Shown piece after piece: positions 1-9,652 of a stretch of 64,000 nucleotides of DNA. A model generated the notes under the pieces. It had not been told where the DNA came from and did not search any database. It saw only the letters and a program-made list of their open reading frames with translations. The stretch covers positions 124,001 through 188,000 of the forward strand of contig CAVPJC010000024.1 of assembly GCA_963705155.1 (NCBI GenBank), in the 5' to 3' direction. The translations under genes and the position numbers were made by a program. Origin of the DNA: CAVPJC01 sp963705155 (GTDB taxonomy: Bacteria; Chloroflexota; Anaerolineae; Anaerolineales; UBA4823). Position 1 is the stretch's first letter. Each line of letters begins with the position of its first letter.

Positions 1-3000
1 GATTACAGCGGGCCGCGTTTGAAGGCCTACCTGTACAGCGACCGGCCGATCTACCGCCCCGGGCAGACGGTGTACTTCCGCGGTGTGGTACGCCAGGCTT
101 TCAACGGGCGCTACGAGATGCCCGACCTGGGCAGCCTGCCGCTGACCCTCTACCGTGATTACAGCGAAGAGGTCACCAGCTTCGATCTGCCGCTCTCGGC
201 GTTTGGCACGGTCAACGGCGCCTACACCCTCCCGGCGGATGCCCGTCCGGGCTACTACCGCCTGGCCAGCAAGGTAGATGATTTCAACATCTCCCTGGAT
301 TTTCAGGTGGCCGAGTACCGCAAACCCGAGATCAACCTGCAGGTCAGCTTTGAGAAGGAGCAGGCCCTGGCGGGTGAATCTCTGAATGCCGCGATCAACG
401 CACGTTATTTCTTCGATGCCCCTGCCGGCAACCTGCCGGTGCAGTGGGCGCTGTACGCCGCCGAAACCACCTTCGACCTGCCCGGGTACCAGGTGGGAGT
501 GGCCGACACACGCTGGCTGGATGCTTTCTTTTATCCTTTCGGAATGGGAGGCCTGGGACAGGTGGTTCAGCAGGGTTCCGGCTCTACCGATCCTCAGGGT
601 CTGCTGAGCCTGGAGCTGCCCGCACAGGTCATGGACGCGCGCCAGAGATACACCCTGGAGGTGACCGCCCAGGATGAAAGCGGCCTGCCGGTCAGCGCCC
701 GGGCGGCGCTGGATGTGCAACCCGTCCGGCATCTACATCGGCCTGCGCCCGGATGCCTGGGTCGGGCCGCGCCGGTGAGCCGGCCGGTTTTGACGTGCTG
801 GCGGTGGACTGGGAAAAGAACCCCGCCGGAGCGCATGCCCTGCGGGCTGATTTCCAGCGGGTGGAATGGGTGCGCGATGAAGTTCAGCCCGGGCAGCTCT
901 ATGTCATTCCAACCTTTACGGCGCAATACACCCCGGAAGGCAGCACCGATTTCCAGACCAGCCCGCAGGGCCAGGCGCGGCTGGCCTTTACACCCGCCAA
1001 CCCGGCACCTACCTGCTGACGGTTACCGGCGAGGGGGCGCGCAGCGAGCTGCTGTTGTGGGTCGGCGGCGAGGGGCAGGTCGTGTGGCCCAACCTGCCCA
1101 ACCAGCGCCTGCGCCTGGTGGCCGATAAAGCCGCTTACCTGCCCGGCGAAACTGCCAGCATCTTTGTGCCCAACCCGTTCAACAGCGCCTCCCAGGCCCT
1201 GGTAACGGTGGAACGTTCCACCGTGCTGCGCTATGACCTGGTGCAGGTGGAGGCGGGCGGCAGCACGCTGCAGATGCCGCTCGGCCCCGAGGATGCTCCC
1301 AACGTGTATTATTCGGTCATCCTGCTCGGGCAGGATGACGGCGGGCAAAGCGCTTACCGCGTGGGTTACTTGAATTTGTCCGTCTCGCCCGCCGAGCGCG
1401 TGTTCAATGTGGCCCTCACCAGCCAGCCGCAGCGCGCCGGCCCAGGCGACAATGTGACCTTCGAGCTGCAGGTGAGCGATGCCGCCGGGCAGCCCGTGCA
1501 GGGTGAGTTCTCCCTGGCGGTGGTCGATAAGGCTGCCCTGGCGCTGGCCGACCCCAACGCGCCGGATATCGTCCCGGCTTTCTACGCCGAGCAGCCGCTG
1601 GGGGTGCGCACGGGCATGGCCCTGGCGGCTTACGCCCGGCGAACTGATCAGACCCCCGGCATTGGCGGCGGTGGAGGCGATGGAGCTGGCGTCCAGGTGG
1701 TGCGCGAGAACTTCCCCGATACCGCTGTGTGGATGGCAGACATCCTGACGGATGCGGAGGGCCGCGCCGTGGTCAGCGCTGCGCTTCCCGACAGCCTGAC
1801 CACCTGGCAGGTGCTGGTGCGCGGGGTGACTGCCGATACCCGCGTGGGACAGGCCGAAAGCGAGATTGTGACCAGCAAAGACCTGCTGGTGCGCCCGGTG
1901 ACGCCGCGCTTCCTGGTGGTGGGCGATCATGCCCAGATGGCAGCCGTGGTGCAAAACAACACTGCAGTCCCGCTGCAAGCCACCGTTTCCCTGCAGTCCA
2001 ATGGCTTTGCGCTGGATGATCCCTCCCTCGTCTCACAAACGGTGAACGTGGAGGCCGGCGGGCGGGCGCGCCTGGAATGGTGGGGCGTGGTGCAGGATGT
2101 ACCCCAGGCCGACATGGTCTTCAGCGCCACCGCGCAGGATGGCGGCGTCACCTATCAGGATTCAGCCCGCCCGGCTCTGGGCAGGCTGCCTGTGCTGCGC
2201 TACACCTCGCCGCAAACCTTCCGCACAGCCGGCATCCTGGATGAGGGCGGAGAGCTGTTGGAGCTGGTCAGCCTGCCGCGCTCGTACGATGCCAGCGGCG
2301 GCAGCCTGCGCCTGGAGCTGTCTTCATCCCTGGCGGGGGCGGCCCTCACCGCCCTGGATGTGCTCGAGGAGGCGCCTTATGAGTGCACCGAGCAAACCCT
2401 CTCGCGCTTTTTGCCAAACCTGGAAACCTACCGGGTGATGCAGGCGGCGGGGATCGACAACCCCGACCTGCAGGCGCGCCTGGAGCGCACCCTGCAGGAT
2501 GGCCTGGCCCACCTGCAGGCGCGCCAGAATTTGGATGGCGGCTGGAGCTGGTGGCAGGAAGAGACCAGCGACACGTTCATCAGCGCCTATGTGCTCTTTG
2601 GCCTGAGCCGGGCGCGCGAAGCCGGCGCCAGTGTCAGCGAGACGGCCATCCAGAATGCGATCAATTACCTGAACGGTGTGTTGTACACGCCACAGATGAG
2701 CGATGATGGCTGGCAGCTCGACCGGCTGGCCTTTATCCATTACGCTCTGCAGCAGGCCGGCTCCGGCAGCCAATCGGGTGCAGCTGCCCTCTACCAGGTG
2801 CGCGCCCGGCTGTCATCCTGGGGAAAGGCAGTGCTGGCTTTGACCCTGCAAGGCATCTCGCCGGACAGCACCGAGGCAGACACACTGCTTTCAGACCTGG
2901 CAGCCGGCGCCAACCGCTCTGCCACCGGCGCCCACTGGGAAGATGCGAACTCTGGCTGGCAAAATATGAGCACGCCCATCTCCACCAGCGCCCTGGTGCT

Positions 3001-3868
3001 CTACGCTCTGGCTCAGAACGACCCGGCTGCGCCGCTGGTGGCGGATGGGGTGCGTTACCTGATGTCCAGCCGCAGCGCGGATGGCGCCTGGCCTTCCAGT
3101 TATGCCAGCGCCTGGAGCCTGATGGCCCTGGCGCAGGTGATGAAAGGCACCGGCGAGCTGGCGGGAGAATTTGCCTACTCGGCGACCCTCAACGGCGCCC
3201 CGCTGGTCAGCGGTCAGGCCGGGGCGGTCGCGCCGCTCTCGGCTGAGGCGCCGGCCGCCGGCCTGTATCCCGACCACCCCAACGCCCTGCTCATCCAGCG
3301 CCAGGACGGCGCCGGGCGGCTGTACTACGCCGCCGGGTTGAGTGTGGGCCGCCCGGTGGAAGACGCCCCGCCCCTCAAGCGCGGCATCAGCGTTCAGCGG
3401 GCATACTATCCAGCCGGGGCCAACTGCGCCGTCCAGGCCTGCGAGCCGCTTGCCGACGCCTTCCCCGGCGACCGGGTGGAAGCGCGCCTGACCCTGACGT
3501 TGGAAGAGGCCGCCTATTACCTGATGGTGGAAGATTTTATTCCCGCCGGCGCCGAAGTTCTGGATCTCAGTCTCAAAACCAGCCAGCAGGGTTTTGTGGA
3601 AGAAACGGAGCCTGCGCCGCTCTACAACCAGCGCAACCCGTTTGCCGATGGCTGGGGTTGGTGGTTCTTCAGCCCGATACGTATCTACGATGACCACGTG
3701 GCCTGGTCGGCGGCTTACCTGCCCCCCGGGACGTACGAGCTTGACTACACTCTGGTGATCGTGCAGCCGGGCGACTACCGGGTGCTTCCGGCGCGCTCCT
3801 GGCAGTTTTACTTCCCCGAAGTGCAGGGCGCCAGCGCCGGCAGCGTGTTTACAATCAAGCCCCGCTGA
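1..3868 (+). CDS. Alpha-2-macroglobulin family protein (5' truncated, frameshifted)
   Basis: Bacterial alpha-2-macroglobulins are large cell-surface proteins thought to trap proteases through a thioester. The window opens inside the gene: the first readable segment (YLYSDRPIYRPGQTVYFRG) is the start of an MG2 domain. The bait-region and A2M domains follow (about 1500-2200), then the thioester motif CTEQ in ECTEQTLSRFLP near 2383-2394, then a helical thioester domain with SWWQ-type repeats to about 3200 and a C-terminal receptor-like domain ending in TIKPR. The reading frame changes near 720, again near 755-770, and back near 1005; all three frames carry continuous A2M-like sequence, so these look like indels. 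The 5' end and signal peptide lie outside the window. A terminator follows the stop. Confidence 0.9.
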
Positions 3869-3893
3869 TCGCACGACCCCTCAAGGTAATGAA

Positions 3894-3928
3894 AAAGTGC
3901 GGCGCATTTCACAGGTGCGCCGCACTTT
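3894..3928. terminator. Bidirectional intrinsic terminator between convergent genes
   Basis: A perfect 13-bp stem (AAAGTGCGGCGCA pairing with TGCGCCGCACTTT) encloses a 9-nt loop. It lies between the stop of the alpha-2-macroglobulin gene and the stop of the repeat protein on the other strand, with A-rich sequence on one side and T-rich on the other, so it can serve both. Confidence 0.85.
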
Positions 3929-3950
3929 CTGATTCTATGGCTGTCTGCCG

Positions 3951-6254
3951 TTATCTGCTTAAGGCCGGCAGGTAGGTGTAGGTCTGTGTGGGTACAGAAG
4001 TCGCATATTTCAGATCGCCGTTGGTGGCGTCATAGTAGCTGATCGCCGGGTTTCCGGCGCTGTCGATGGCGATCGAGCTGTACAGGCCGACCGTGCCCTG
4101 CATATCCACCGGGCGGATTGCCCAAACCTCGCCTGTCCAGAAGGCCACCTTCAGGTCGCTGTTGTCGGCGTCGTAGTAGCTGATGAAGGGTGTATCCGAG
4201 TTGCCCAGCGCCAGCGAAGTGTAATAGCCCACATCGCCGTTGCTGTCGAGGGTGCCAATCAGCCAGCCAGAGCCGTCTCTCACCGCGTATTTCAGATCGC
4301 CGTTGCTGGCGTCGTAATAGCTGATGTGTGGGTATCCGGCTGAGTCCAGCGCCAGGGAGGCATAACGCCCCACATTGCCATCGCTGTCCACCACTTCGGC
4401 CGCACTCCAGGCCGCCCCGTTCCAGCGGATGTACTTCAGGTCGCCGCTGGTGGCGTCATAGTAGGCAATATGGGGGAAGTTGGCGCTGTCCATAGCCAGC
4501 GAGGTGTACTGCCCGGTGTTGTCTTTGGTATCCACCACACTGCTTTGCCAGGTCGTCCCGGTCCAGAAGGCATAGCGCAGGTTGCCGTTGGTCTGGTCGT
4601 AATAGGTCACAGCCGGGCGGTCGTTGCCATCGATTGCCAGGGATATATACAGCCCAACGGTGTTGCTGGCTTCGATGGTCTGGTATTCCCAGGCGCTGCC
4701 GTTCCACAGGGCGTATTTCGCATCTCCGTTGGTGGCGTCATAATAGGCGATGCGCGGCAGCCCGGCGTTGTTCAGCTTCAGCGAAGAGTAGACCCCCACG
4801 CTGTTGGTGTTGGCGACCACGTTCACGCTCCATGAGAGCCCGGCGCGCGTGGCGTACTTGAGATCATCGGTGGAGTCGTTCAGATAGCTGATGAAGGGCG
4901 TATCGCTGGCGTTCAGATCCAGGGAAGTGGAAATGCCCACATCGCGCAGAGTGTCGATATCGCGATAGACCCAGTCTGAGCCGTTGTAATAAGCTTCCTT
5001 GAAGAGACCGGCGGTGGAATCCAGGTAGCTGATGTGCGGGCGCCCGGCATGATCCATCGTGATGGATGGGTAGCGGCCCACGTTGTCTGTGCTGCGCACC
5101 GTCGAAATCGACCAGGTGGTGCCATTCCAGCGGGCATATTTGAGATTTTCGTCAGAGGCATCAAAGTATGCGATGCGCGGGCGGTCATTGGAGTCAATCG
5201 TGATGGAGGTGTAGAGCCCCACATTGTCGGCGCTGTCCACCTTGCTGGTCACCCAGGTTCCGCTCGAGCGTGTGGCGTAACGCAGGTCGCCGTTATCAGC
5301 GTCGTAGTAGCTGATGTGCGGCTTGTTGTTGTCATCGACCGCGATGGAGGTGTATGAGCCCACATTGTCGAGCTCATCCCCGGCTACGGCGTCGATATCC
5401 CAATCATCCACCGATCCATAGGCATACGCCAGGTTGTCGTTGGTTTCATCAAAGTAGCTGATGTGCACATAACCGTCGTCATCGACCGCAATGGAGGAGA
5501 ACAGACCCACCTTGTTGCGGCTGGAGACGGTGTCAAAGATCCACTGGCTGCCGTCAAAGTGGGCGTATCTCAGATCGCCGTTGACGCCGTCGTAATAGCT
5601 GATGTGGGGGTGGTTGTCATCATCGATGGCAATGGAGGTGTACAGACCAACTCCCGGCCCGCCGGTAGCTTCAGGCGCGAGCCCATTCAGGTCCTGGGTG
5701 AGATCCGGGGTTTGCCACAGGCGGCCCAGGTCAAATTTAGACAGCCCGCCGGAGGTGTCTTCTGAAGCATCCTGGGGCTGCATTAAGGCAGCTTCGTCGG
5801 AAGAGTAATCCAGGATCTGCACGCTCCACGAGGTGCCGTTGAAGTGGGCATACTTCAAGTTGCCTGCATAGGAATCGTAATAGGAAATGTACGGGCGGTT
5901 GGACGAATCCAGGGCCAGGGAGGCGTACTGCCCGACGCCAAAAGCGCCGTCCACGATCTGCGTGATCCAGGCGCTGCCGTCATATTTTGCGTAATACAGG
6001 TGATCGCCGCCGTAAGCTACGTGGGCGTAGCCGCTGGAATCGATATCGATGCTGTGGTCCGACATGTTGTAGAACATCCGGGGTGCATCCACGCGCTCGA
6101 TGTTCCAGAGCAGGCCCGGAATCGAGGCTGGACTGGCGGCTGCGGGGAATATTTGCGCCGCGAGCAGGGCTGCCAGCAATGCCATGACAGCCAGCCAGCG
6201 GGGCGCTTTTTGCGCCGGTGGCTCTTTCGAGCCGGATTTTTGGTTTTGAGTCAT
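3951..6254 (-). CDS. Secreted protein with 14 propeller-like repeats
   Basis: A 767-aa protein of unknown function. The N-terminus carries basic residues and a hydrophobic stretch (about residues 20-40, ending in AAASPAS) that looks like a signal peptide, so export is likely. The rest is one repeat of roughly 48 aa with consensus vGlYtSiaiD..g.PhIsYYDa.nGdLkYA..nG..W. Counting the SYYD-type core gives 13 clear copies plus a degenerate first one (HVAYGGD). Fourteen repeats would fit two seven-bladed beta-propellers, which is an inference. An insertion of about 35 aa breaks the third repeat. The start follows a good ribosome site (AAGGAG). It converges on the alpha-2-macroglobulin gene, another surface protein. 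Confidence 0.8.
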   Translation of the reverse strand: MTQNQKSGSKEPPAQKAPRWLAVMALLAALLAAQIFPAAASPASIPGLLWNIERVDAPRMFYNMSDHSIDIDSSGYAHVAYGGDHLYYAKYDGSAWITQIVDGAFGVGQYASLALDSSNRPYISYYDSYAGNLKYAHFNGTSWSVQILDYSSDEAALMQPQDASEDTSGGLSKFDLGRLWQTPDLTQDLNGLAPEATGGPGVGLYTSIAIDDDNHPHISYYDGVNGDLRYAHFDGSQWIFDTVSSRNKVGLFSSIAVDDDGYVHISYFDETNDNLAYAYGSVDDWDIDAVAGDELDNVGSYTSIAVDDNNKPHISYYDADNGDLRYATRSSGTWVTSKVDSADNVGLYTSITIDSNDRPRIAYFDASDENLKYARWNGTTWSISTVRSTDNVGRYPSITMDHAGRPHISYLDSTAGLFKEAYYNGSDWVYRDIDTLRDVGISTSLDLNASDTPFISYLNDSTDDLKYATRAGLSWSVNVVANTNSVGVYSSLKLNNAGLPRIAYYDATNGDAKYALWNGSAWEYQTIEASNTVGLYISLAIDGNDRPAVTYYDQTNGNLRYAFWTGTTWQSSVVDTKDNTGQYTSLAMDSANFPHIAYYDATSGDLKYIRWNGAAWSAAEVVDSDGNVGRYASLALDSAGYPHISYYDASNGDLKYAVRDGSGWLIGTLDSNGDVGYYTSLALGNSDTPFISYYDADNSDLKVAFWTGEVWAIRPVDMQGTVGLYSSIAIDSAGNPAISYYDATNGDLKYATSVPTQTYTYLPALSR

Positions 6255-6689
6255 TTTATTCTCCTTCGGTTACCGGGGCGGCATCCTGGTCTGCCAGACG
6301 GGAGGTTGGGGTTTCACGAACTGCATCTTCTGGTCAGGCTGCTGATGCCCGGTATTTTTGCTTGCAGATTGAAGTATAGCACGAACCGGAGCGCGTTTTT
6401 ATGGATAAACCGTTCAGGGCCGCAGTTTCCCATTAAAAGACGCCTTTTGAAGATAAAATGTTCCCCGGGGGCAGTCCGGCGAATTTGCACATATGTATGG
6501 TAAAAATCAGATAAAATTGGTTATAATTCTCTTTTTGGCGTTCCTGGATGATCTGGTGAAGTGAGTTGTGCAACTCGAAGATCAGCGTAACACCTGGCGA
6601 ATTGGCTTTAATGAATAGACTATCAATGAACGTAAAACAGGTTATCCAACCCCAGGCTGATCAGGCAACGAAAGCGAAGCCTGGTCCGG
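6255..6689. other. Intergenic region, no gene seen
   Basis: About 435 bases between divergent genes. It is locally AT-rich and holds a TATAAT at 6522-6527 pointing rightward without a convincing -35 box, and a TATACT-like element near 6370 on the minus strand. No convincing ORF or RNA is seen, although an alternative frame from 6566 could extend the GGDEF gene upstream if an indel is present. Confidence 0.4.
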
Positions 6690-7682
6690 ATGCACCCGAA
6701 GCGGCTGCTAGCCCGGGCGGGCGCCGGGGATGCGCTGTACCAGTCTGGGTTGAGTTTGAATGCCAGCCTGGACTGCCGCCAGGTGTTGGATACTGCCCTG
6801 GCGCTGGCCCTTGATTTCAGTCCCGCGGCTTTAAGCGGGCGCATTTACCTTTTAGATGGCGGAGCGCTGGTATTTGGGGGTGGCAGATGGGCTGGAAATG
6901 GGGCCGAGCATGCCGGCGTTGCACCGCCACCCGACGAAACCGCTTATCAGGCAGCCCGCCAGGCACAGGTGGTTGTCAAAAACCGGAGCGGCTCGGCTGG
7001 TGTGGCGGCGGCCTGGCCTTTGCGGGTAGATCATGGCGTGGTCGGGGTAATGGCGTTGTATTATCCCCGCCCGGCGGGACCAGATATCGAGAGGGTGCGG
7101 CTGATGCAGCTCCTGGCAGACCAGGCCGGTCTTGCCATCCAGAATGCACGCCGTTTCGAAATGGTGAGCCGCCAGGCGTTTACCGATGCGCTGACCGGCC
7201 TGCCCAACCGCCGGGCCTTTGATGACCGCCTGGAAAGCGAAACCCGCCGCTCCAGCCGCTACCAGCATCCGTTTACGCTGATGATGCTGGACCTGGATGG
7301 TTTCAAGGGCGTGAATGACGTCCATGGACACCCTGCCGGGGATGAGGTTTTGCAGCAGGTTGCTGCCCGGCTGCGCCAGTCGCTGCGTGACACCGATTTC
7401 TTTGCCCGCTACGGCGGTGATGAGTTTGCTGTGATTTTGCCCGAAACAGATCGCGAAACAGCAACCAACATGGCCGGCCGGCTCAAGGAAGTGCTCGAAA
7501 CCTGCACTTTCACCCTCACCGGGAACAGCTTGAGTTAGGTTTCTCTGAGCATCGGGCTGGCAGCCTTCCCGGAAGACGCCATCACCTCCCAGGGGTTGCT
7601 GAGTGCAGCCGACCAGGCGCTTTACTCGATGAAATCACGCAGCCCCCAGCGCAGCCGTCGGCCCGCCTCATCATCTGGCTAG
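6690..7682 (+). CDS. GAF-GGDEF diguanylate cyclase, interrupted by an in-frame TAG
   Basis: Predicted to make the second messenger c-di-GMP from two GTP. Residues about 15-155 resemble a GAF sensor domain. Residues about 165 onward are a GGDEF domain: DALTGLPNRRAFDDRL, then the metal-binding LDLDGFKGVNDVHGH, then the active-site motif as GGDEF in YGGDEFAVILPE. Translation stops at a TAG (7536-7538) just before the last conserved block, but the same frame continues SIGLAAFPEDA and ADQALYSMK to a TAG at 7680-7682, exactly the missing end of the domain. Either a substitution or small insertion in the sequence, or a recently inactivated gene. The true start may lie upstream in another frame. Confidence 0.8.
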
Positions 7683-7708
7683 GTATTCCCCATTTCCGGC
7701 GTGGAGAT

Positions 7709-7804
7709 GGGCCAGGATTGAGCAGTCTTCCGCTCCCCGCTTGAGTGGGGCCAGGGGTGAGCAGTTCCCCTCTCCCGTAGGGAAAAGGGCCAGGGGTGAG
7801 GGAG
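7709..7804. repeat. Three short direct repeats GGGCCAGG(G/A)(G/T)TGAG
   Basis: Copies lie at 7709-7726, 7747-7766 and 7787-7804, separated by pyrimidine/G-rich sequence. They fill the gap between the GGDEF gene and the next gene. Similar 'ccctggcccctctccc' intergenic filler is familiar from Chloroflexota genomes (general recollection, not checked here). Confidence 0.6.
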
Positions 7805-7860
7805 ATGGTTTCAGTGCGAGTTTTTACCCGGGTGGAACTATGCGGTAAAATTGGGGGAGA

Positions 7861-8985
7861 ATGGCTGGGATCAAAGATCTATCGAATGTCTGGAACAACG
7901 TAAAGGAAATCGATCTGCGCCCGCTGGCAGAAGATGCTGTCCGTGGTGTGCGCATTGCCATTCTGGGAGCCCCTGAGCTTGGCGGTGAAGCGCTGGCAGA
8001 AAACCTGCGCCGTGACCCGTCCCGCCAGGAAACGGCGACCCTCTCCACGGTGCTGGTTACCGGCCTGGATGGCGCCTCCCGGGCAGCCCATGCCGACCTG
8101 GTGATTTTGCTGCTGGACGAAGCCACCACCGATGATTCGGCGGAACGCAGCCTGGCGCAATCCTTTTCCGAGGGGGGCGTGCCGGTGCTGGTGGCAATAC
8201 GCCGGCCTGGCGCCTGGCGCAGGGGCGATGTGCCGCCCATGGGGCTGGGTCATTGGACCAACTGGAACAAGCGCCGCGTCGTGGTCGGCCCCCTGGATGA
8301 TGTCGATTTTCTGGTCAAGGTATTTGTACCGGCGGTGCTCCACCTCATTCCAGAGCATGTTCTGGCTTTGGGGCGCAATTACCCGCTCTTCCGTGTCCCG
8401 ATTGCCCACCAGATTATTATCGATACCTGTTTTGCCAACGCCACCTATGCTTTGAGCACCGGCATCGCCGAGATTGTGCCGGTATTTGATATCCCTCTGA
8501 ACATCACCGATATGCTCGTGTTGAGCAAGGCCCAGGCATTTCTGGTTTACAAACTTGGGCTGGCCCTGGGCATGTCCACCCGCTGGCAGGATTACGTCAC
8601 CGAATTTGGCAGCGTGCTGGGCAGCGGGTTTGTGTGGCGCCAGGTGGCGCGCCAGCTTATAGGATTGATCCCGGCCTGGGGCATCATCCCCAAAGTGGCC
8701 ATCTCCTATGCGGGCACGTATGTGGTGGGCAATGTCGTCTTGCAATGGTATCTCACCGGGCGGCATGTTTCCGGCCAGCAGATGAAACAGTTATACAGTG
8801 AGGCGTTTGCACGCGGGAAGAACCTGGCCGGTGATCTGCTCAAGAAATTACCCAGACCCAGAGCAGGCAAGCGCAAACAGAAGATCTTGCCGGCGCCTCC
8901 GGCGACACGCGTGTGCACCAACTGCGGTAAAGCCAGCTCGTTGGAGGCGGCTTTCTGCCAGTATTGCGGGCAGGCTTTCGAGTAA
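7861..8985 (+). CDS. DUF697-type membrane protein with C-terminal zinc ribbon
   Basis: A 374-aa protein. Residues 1-150 resemble a degenerate GTPase-like fold (IAILGAPELGGEAL, DLVILLLDEAT), but a proper P-loop GxxxxGK(S/T) is absent. Residues about 160-310 match the DUF697/YcjF pattern, with hydrophobic segments and conserved text such as PVFDIPLNITDMLVL and FVWRQVARQLIGLIP. The last 30 residues form a zinc ribbon with two CxxC pairs (CTNCGKASS...CQYCGQAF). The start is preceded by GGGGGAG. Function is unknown; members of the family are often membrane-associated and linked to small GTPases. The neighbour on the right is convergent and only 4 bases away. Confidence 0.75.
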   Translation: MAGIKDLSNVWNNVKEIDLRPLAEDAVRGVRIAILGAPELGGEALAENLRRDPSRQETATLSTVLVTGLDGASRAAHADLVILLLDEATTDDSAERSLAQSFSEGGVPVLVAIRRPGAWRRGDVPPMGLGHWTNWNKRRVVVGPLDDVDFLVKVFVPAVLHLIPEHVLALGRNYPLFRVPIAHQIIIDTCFANATYALSTGIAEIVPVFDIPLNITDMLVLSKAQAFLVYKLGLALGMSTRWQDYVTEFGSVLGSGFVWRQVARQLIGLIPAWGIIPKVAISYAGTYVVGNVVLQWYLTGRHVSGQQMKQLYSEAFARGKNLAGDLLKKLPRPRAGKRKQKILPAPPATRVCTNCGKASSLEAAFCQYCGQAFE

Positions 8986-8989
8986 AGGG

Positions 8990-9652
8990 CTATTCACGCC
9001 CGTTGACTTCCTCTGGATCGAATACAACCTCTTCTTTTCCGGTCAGTTTCTCCTGGATTTTCTGCACAACCAGATCCAGGTGACTGCTGCGGGCCACATA
9101 ATCCAGGTCGTCGGCGGGCACCGTCAGCACCGGGCAAAGGCTGAACCGGGCGATCCACTCCTCATACAGGTCATTCAGGTTGGCCAGGTAATCGGGTGAA
9201 ATCTGGCGCTCGTAATCGCGGCCGCGGCTGCGGATGCGTTTCATCAGGGTGGGCACTGATGCGCGCAGGTACACCACCAGGTCGGGCGGTGGCAGAAAAT
9301 CGCACAGCACCTGGTACAGCTCGCGGTAGGCGCTGTAATCGCGCTCGCTGATCAGCCCCTGGCGGTACAGGTTGCAGGCGAACACCTCGGCGTCTTCATA
9401 AACGCTGCGGTCCTGGATGGCTGATGTTGGGTGATCCAGCAGCTGGCGGTGCGAGCGCAGGCGGTGGGTCAGAAAGAAAATCTGGGAATGGAAAGCCCAG
9501 GCCTGCATATCCTGATAAAAGTCGGCCAGGTATGGGTTTTCGGCCACAGGCTCGTAGAAGGGCTGCCAGCCCAGGCGCTGGCACAGCAGCGTGACCAGGG
9601 TGGACTTGCCCACACCAATGTTTCCAGCGACGGCGACAAATTTTTTCATCAT
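8990..9652 (-). CDS. Deoxynucleoside kinase (deoxyadenosine/deoxyguanosine kinase type)
   Basis: A 220-aa cytoplasmic kinase of the dNK/dGK/dCK family, which phosphorylates deoxynucleosides in the salvage pathway. Residues 7-16 form the P-loop (GNIGVGKST), the substrate-binding motif DRSVYEDAEVF lies near residue 82, and the lid R.R.RGRDYE near residue 148. Length is normal for the family. The start (ATGATG after GAGGGG) overlaps the stop of the upstream PEP/pyruvate-binding gene as ATGA, so the two are probably translationally coupled. Substrate preference cannot be read from the sequence. Confidence 0.88.
   Translation of the reverse strand: MMKKFVAVAGNIGVGKSTLVTLLCQRLGWQPFYEPVAENPYLADFYQDMQAWAFHSQIFFLTHRLRSHRQLLDHPTSAIQDRSVYEDAEVFACNLYRQGLISERDYSAYRELYQVLCDFLPPPDLVVYLRASVPTLMKRIRSRGRDYERQISPDYLANLNDLYEEWIARFSLCPVLTVPADDLDYVARSSHLDLVVQKIQEKLTGKEEVVFDPEEVNGRE

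Noticed and set aside
7536..7538. TAG read as a sense codon (recoding)
   Set aside because: TAG ends several intact genes here (tuf, rplA, rplL, kdpF), so it is an ordinary stop.
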